64,000 nucleotides of DNA from the NCBI GenBank assembly GCA_022606425.2, contig JAHDVF020000010.1, forward strand, positions 620,001 through 684,000. The letters are read 5' to 3'. The notes under the pieces are model-generated. The model had not been told where the DNA came from. It did not search any database and saw only the letters and a list, made by a program, of their open reading frames with translations. A program made the position numbers and the translations under genes. The number at the start of each line of letters is the position of its first letter. Within the stretch, counting starts at the first letter, position 1. Source of the stretch: Lepidostoma basale. Its lineage: Eukaryota > Arthropoda > Insecta > Trichoptera > Lepidostomatidae. This document shows positions 59,090 through 64,000 of the stretch, in pieces.

Positions 59090-60425
59090 AGGTCGTCGAA
59101 TTATTATCAAAGGCAACATACTAAAACAAAAAACATGTTTTTTTTATAACTTTATATTTCTGTTAATCATACAAATTTACAAGCATTCTCCAGTGCATTA
59201 ATACTAACATAATTGACATAAATACAGAACAGAAGTTGCTATGGGCAGAGATTATTGAATTAAATTCAATAATCCACGTGTAAATAATTGATAATTTAAA
59301 TAAAGAATTTCCATACAAAATTAAATAACAAAGAAAAATCTCATGGTGCGTGCAAAGAGTACCTAAGGTTTACTTTTATTGATTACAGAGAACTACAGCG
59401 AGGAGGTTCGTGTGCATTGCATGCAATTTATTACTTATTAATTCTACTTGGAATTTAATAACTGGTTCAAAGAATTACGTTTAATTATTATACTAAGTGA
59501 ATATTTTCAGTTTCCACTTCCATCAACAAATTTAAACACTTCCAAATAAAACTGTTTTAATTTTTTTTAATAACAAAGTACACGCATTTCATGGAAATGC
59601 AAATACACTTTTAAAAAATGAATGATCAGTTATTTAAATATTTAATCTAATTTTGCATCTGTAAAAGACTAATATAAAATATTTCCTTAAAAATAAAGAT
59701 AACATATTTCACGAATGCATTTTTTATTTTCATGAATTGCGAAAAATATTAACAGTTTAGAAAATGAGATTATTTTTCTACGATCTGCGATCTGTACGCA
59801 CCAACAATCACATCAAGTTAACTCTCCTCCATTAGAACTGTATTTACAGTATTTAATATCGGCTTCCACGTATTTAATAAATCAGTGCGAAGACTTCTAT
59901 TAAAAAAAAAAAAAACAATATAAATTAATTGCGGGTTAAAAATTAAATACATTTTGAAACATTTTCCACTTGTATTTGTAATACTTCAAAATCAGATAAA
60001 CTTTGATAGAAAATTAAAGATAAATTACATTTCTAATGTAGTTGCAACATTCATAGGTAACACTTGTGGAATATTTACAAATAAAAAACAATATTGTATC
60101 GAATATCAAATATTCATATAATTGTGCATTACTGTAAATTTTCCAAATTCATTTCGATGCCCAGCAACATTACTACGAATCTTAGCCAAATCATTTACGA
60201 AATGCTATTCTTATATTTTTAACTATATAAAAAAAATGAACATAAAAAAAGAAGTGTCCAGACACCAAAGATGACCTACATACATTATCAGTGTTCACTT
60301 ACATGGACTATAAAATAAACCATGAAATAATCGTAATTTGAAGCAGTAAACGGAACAATTCGGTAGCGCTTGTATTATCATCCCTAGGTCAGTTGACACG
60401 TCGGAGACTAGTCCCAGAGAGGCCA
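59090..60425 (-). other. probable DLAT 3' UTR and intergenic
   Basis: AT-rich with no other gene. A minus-strand AATAAA near 59725 is one possible polyadenylation signal. The exact 3' end cannot be set by eye. Confidence 0.35.
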
Positions 60426-60555
60426 TCAGAGAAGCATGTTGGACGGATCCTCCAGATAGCTCCTGAAGGCCATGAGCCACTGGGCGCCCACGGCCCCATC
60501 CACCACACGGTGGTCGCAGCTCAATGTCACAGTCAAATAGTCACTCTTTTTCCAT
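60426..60555 (-). CDS. DLAT: DLAT last exon (DHRVVDG active site)
   Basis: Acceptor ttattag. Reads (G)[20 protein letters not shown] then [20 protein letters not shown] and LL with TGA at 60428-60426. The active-site His and neighbouring Asp are intact. Confidence 0.96.
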
Positions 60556-62527
60556 CTAATAAAAAAAAAAACATTAATCAAATGTAGTCTTTAAGAATTT
60601 GTACAAAAAACTAATTAAAATCAAGGTGATCAAAAGGCGTTCACTTGTTGCATAGATGAAATCCACACCTATTTGGTAAAAGCACACGTCATTTTTTCAC
60701 ACTGTACAGGAGTATTTTTAATGTTTAAAGAAGTTCCACAAATCTGAGCATGATAATAAAAATACTAATAATATTTAAGACATTTATTGAACAAGGATAA
60801 TAAAATAATTTGTTGAGTTATTGATATTTAATGGAATATTGGGTTTAGGTAGACTTTTGACATTTTTGCTATGTTCGAGTTTGATATTTTATGACATGTA
60901 TTATTTTTCAAAAAAGTGCAAAATCTATATGATTTCATAACACAAGCTTTTGCCATAATATGTATTTGGTATTTAATGACATATTGGCAATAAAATCTAA
61001 AATTAGGCAAAAACTGAAGTGTGTGCTTTTATCAAATAGGTATAATCAAAATTCAAATTCATAGCATTAATCTCTCTGTTTCTACCGCTGTAACTGTATA
61101 ACCCTGAAATACCGAATCAGATAGCGTATGGCCCCATGTTTAGGCCGAGGTGATTATTTCTTGAATAACCCAGATTATACCAGGAGTGGCACCACACAAT
61201 AATTTAATTATTTATTTTTATTGATGTAAATAATACAAAAATTAGTTAATAATTTGTTACATTCCAAAATATATATGAGCAATTATACATTTTTATTTAC
61301 GTTTCTCGTACTCCCCTTATGAAGAATATTTATTGTGGAGGTCTATCTATCTATATATCACCCCTTATGAAGAATACTAAGGAGAGGAATATCTGTAAGA
61401 TTTCTCTAAAAAATTTGTCACCAAAGAGTCACAGTTCTCTAAGTTTAATGTTTTTTAATTGAGAGTTTATATTTCTTATATGAAACATGATTTCTGAGCT
61501 CTTCTGAGAGGGCATTGAATAATTTTTCATTTAATAAACCCAAAATGTTGCTGAGCTGTGGCTGTATTAACTTTTTCTTTTTTTTAACAGAATGCATCTC
61601 TTGCTCCTTGTTCGCTGACTCAAGTAGTCATTATTTTCAGTTTTGTAGTTTAAATAACTTCAGTAGAACATTTTTCTTATCATCTAGTGGTATTTCAAAA
61701 TTTCACTAAATTCAGATCGTAAGGACTGTAGTTTATTAGTTAATTTTGTGAAAGTAAACAAACTGTCATGATAGCTTACCCTTTTTCGGACTTATCAGGA
61801 ACAATTCTTTGTTGAGTTGTGCCTACAGCGAGAATACACGACTGTGGAGGGTTAATTATAGCATTGAAGGACGTCACACCTATAAATTAGTACCAGCAAA
61901 TTAAATTATTACATCAAAGACAGAACAGTTCATTCCAAAGAGTATTCATTCTTATTATTTAATTAAACAAACTATTACTGATCATAAATTAAACAAAACA
62001 AATGATTAACTGAAAATGATGTTAAGTGTTAAAATTATGATGGCATAAAGACAAAATAATGTTTAATTTAAATGGGCATATCTGAAAAAATATTTAATAA
62101 ATTGGAGAAACAATAAAAATATTATGTACGAGTCTAAGAAATATTCTTGAAAGAATCGTCTTCTTCTTTATTTAGGACTGTGTTCTCTTATTTCTCAGAG
62201 CCTTTCCTGGGATGTAGATGTCTAGCTGTCTCACCATCGTTTGGGTGGTCTCGTTGGAGGTGGATTGCCTGTTGGTACTTTATTTGCCGCTCTTAAGAAT
62301 CTGAATAGAATAAGCAATCATATTTACCAAACATTCCCAAGTTGGAAATGCTGATGGTGCCACCCTGGAATTCAGCCGGTTGTAATTTTCCATCGCGAGC
62401 TTTAGCGGCTAAAGCTTTCACCGTTTTGGAAATGTCAGACAAGCCGCGACCTTCCGCCCCAAACACGATCGGCGTAATCAGTCCCTTGTCCGTGGACACT
62501 GCTATTGAAATGTCCACAGTGTCAAAT
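60426..62527 (-). CDS. DLAT: dihydrolipoamide acetyltransferase (PDH E2), 3' part
   Basis: Exons 62527-62328, 61879-61780 and 60555-60426 join in phase and encode the C-terminal end of the catalytic acyltransferase domain. The enzyme transfers acetyl groups from lipoyl-lysine to CoA and forms the core of the mitochondrial pyruvate dehydrogenase complex. Visible: [46 protein letters not shown] and the active-site [15 protein letters not shown], whose His is the catalytic base. The protein ends [10 protein letters not shown], close to the conserved '..MLL' of animal DLAT rather than the E2 of the oxoglutarate or branched-chain complexes. Lipoyl and E1/E3-binding domains are encoded upstream, outside the window. 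All junctions use GT-AG introns. Confidence 0.95.
60556..61779 (-). other. DLAT: DLAT intron
   Basis: Between the last two exons; acceptor ..tttttattag. No nested gene seen. Confidence 0.7.
61780..61879 (-). CDS. DLAT: DLAT exon (INPPQ segment)
   Basis: Acceptor tatag, donor gtaagc. Reads (G)[20 protein letters not shown] then [13 protein letters not shown]. The INPPQ..ILA motif is typical of E2 acyltransferases. Confidence 0.94.
62160..62290 (-). pseudogene. LINE-B 3'-end scrap, minus strand
   Basis: cttcttctttatttaggact, then ggatgtagatgtctagctgt and gggtggtctcgttggaggtg. It ends about 40 bp from the DLAT exon donor. Confidence 0.5.
62328..62527 (-). CDS. DLAT: DLAT exon (catalytic domain strand region)
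   Basis: Acceptor ttttag, donor gtaaat. Reads (R)[20 protein letters not shown], then [20 protein letters not shown] and the conserved [12 protein letters not shown]. Ends with one base of Gly. Confidence 0.95.
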
Positions 62528-62879
62528 CTAAAATAAAATAAAAAGAACATGGTGATATGATTTTCAGATTTCAAAGTTTATGTGGTCACATTTTTTAATA
62601 TAATACATTTATATATCTTATGATAAAAGTTAAATGAAAATGGCACATTTTATAAAAGTGAATGAATTATTGTTTGCTATACATTAATTTGGCAAACCAA
62701 TAGATTAACATGATTAGAAAAATTGTAGGATACTTTCATTTACAAAATTCTTGAAATCTATTTTCAAATATTAGTTTGTCTATTAACACGTATCACGCCG
62801 TGGTAGTTATATGTGACTGCCAACGGTTGAATTAAAGTCAAGGTCCCCAAGCGCCGTCAGCCACACGTTAATAATATCT

Positions 62880-63142
62880 TCTTCTTCTTTTTGTCCTGTC
62901 ACACCTCCCTGGTGCATATAGGGCCTCAATGAACCCTCTCCACCCGACTCTATTGCATCCCCGATGCCTAACATCATCCCAAGTGAGGCCTGTTGCTTTA
63001 ACCTCGTCCTGCAGGGCTCTTCTCCAGGTGGCTCTAGGTCTGCCTCGCTTCCTGTTTCCCCCATAGGGACCAGTCTAGTGCGCCCTGAGCGATGCAGACT
63101 GGGTTCCGTCTCAGAGTGTGCCACTGCCATTTGCGTCTAGCA
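62880..63142 (-). pseudogene. LINE-E 3'-end fragment, minus strand
   Basis: Reverse of the 24055 element: cttcttctttttgtcctgtc, cctcgtcctgcagggctctt and ctgccatttgcgtctagcaa. Several frameshifts. Confidence 0.75.
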
Positions 63143-64000
63143 ACTTGTTGAGTATATTATAATATGATTAAATTAAATTGTTTTTTTTACGCCAGAATAC
63201 TGAAGAGTACCGTGGCAGTCAAGGTGTTGATTCAGGATAATCGCTTTGATTCAACTATTCTATTCGTGACTAGTGGTAATGGTAAGGAAAATTCTCATAA
63301 CGATCCAATAAACCCCAACTCCGTTATATATTACAATTTTCATCTTATAATTCCACCCACGTAATGTTAAATTATTGTTTTATTTAATTTGGGAAAATAT
63401 GGGGGCTTAGTACTACAACACGCGTCATATAATATAAATAAATATTTCTTATTCTGTACAAGTTTCATATTAATAAAGTACGCATTAAATAAATGTTCTC
63501 CAAATTATTTCACAATCATTTTTGACGTTTTGGCAGGACACATTTTGTACACTTTACACACAATTCTACTGTGTGTATTAACAATGAAATTAAATAAATA
63601 TCTCTTAGTATTTTAGACATTAATATATAAAGAAAAAATGCTAAGCACGGATTAAATCATAGGTTTCAAAGTTTTTCTAGGCCACCGCCCCCTTTACAAG
63701 AAAAATAAACGTTCAATGTCCCCGTCCCATAAAAGTTATTTAAAATATTTAGAAACATATAGTTGAATTTTAAAATATTATTAAATTTTTTATGTATCTG
63801 AAAATGACATATGGTAGAATACTGAACGAAGAAAAAGAAGAAATGATTAGCGTGTTTTTTTTTGTCTTTTTAGACTATATTTTTTTTCTGTCCACGCTCT
63901 CTATTTTTTCTGGGTCTTCTACTGCCCCCCTGAAAGTCTCAAACGCTCACAAGGGGACGTTATCGCCCACTTTGAGAACCTAGGGATTAAATAATGAAAA
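63143..64000. other. no gene seen; likely DLAT intron
   Basis: AT-rich. Patches aggccaccgccccctttaca (63680) and gggacgttatcgcccacttt (63955) resemble other GGGGGCGGT-type scraps at 6590 and 49250. Confidence 0.35.

Overview
This is a eukaryotic window, almost certainly from a moth or butterfly. Genes are split by GT-AG introns, intergenic DNA is AT-rich, and the space is packed with repeats of lepidopteran type: RTE/Jockey-like LINE 3' ends, tRNA-headed SINEs, mariner, Helitron and many foldback MITEs. No bacterial, phage or organellar gene is present, and no CRISPR array.

Host genes, left to right. (1) Plus strand, 8885-23477: the last four coding exons of a short-chain dehydrogenase/reductase of the SDR16C/RDH10 (epidermal retinol dehydrogenase) type. 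Its N-terminal exons lie outside the window. (2) Minus strand, 54474-35569: a complete integrin beta subunit. Fourteen coding exons join in phase to 808 codons, with signal peptide, PSI, hybrid/beta-I domain, cysteine-rich EGF stalk, beta-tail, one membrane helix and a short cytoplasmic tail. One intron uses a GC donor, and both the metal-site loops and the tail differ from the textbook sequence. (3) Minus strand, 58348-57148: a small MORN-repeat protein. Two exons are visible, but their phases do not join, so a middle exon is missing or unrecognised. (4) Minus strand, 62527-60426: the last three coding exons of dihydrolipoamide acetyltransferase (pyruvate dehydrogenase E2), with the DHRVVDG active site and the C-terminus. 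These genes are unrelated in function and do not form an operon; each has its own splicing and 3' end.

Mobile DNA fills the rest. Working names used here: LINE-A (ends in a conserved SAYP..GET tail), LINE-B (YADD reverse transcriptase, ends ..PPKRW.DSWES..), LINE-C ([13 protein letters not shown]..), LINE-D to LINE-H, SINE-1 and SINE-2. LINE-A and LINE-B each occur many times as 5'-truncated fragments in both orientations. Better preserved elements are an intact mariner of 1,281 bp (49494-50774) and its internally deleted relative (28805-29308), a 725-bp PIF/Harbinger remnant (3757-4481), a 2.4-kb non-autonomous Helitron holding a nested LINE (32074-34472), a pogo/Tigger-like MITE (30885-31355) and several TIR MITEs with visible target-site duplications.

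The most unusual signal is a recurring two-part motif, roughly CTGANGATG - variable hairpin - CGAAAC - short palindrome - GTC. It appears in at least a dozen otherwise dissimilar repeats. The hairpin sequence differs between families while its pairing is kept, which recalls a hammerhead-ribozyme core with deviations. This is a hypothesis, not a demonstrated ribozyme. I found no evidence for any other novel gene system.
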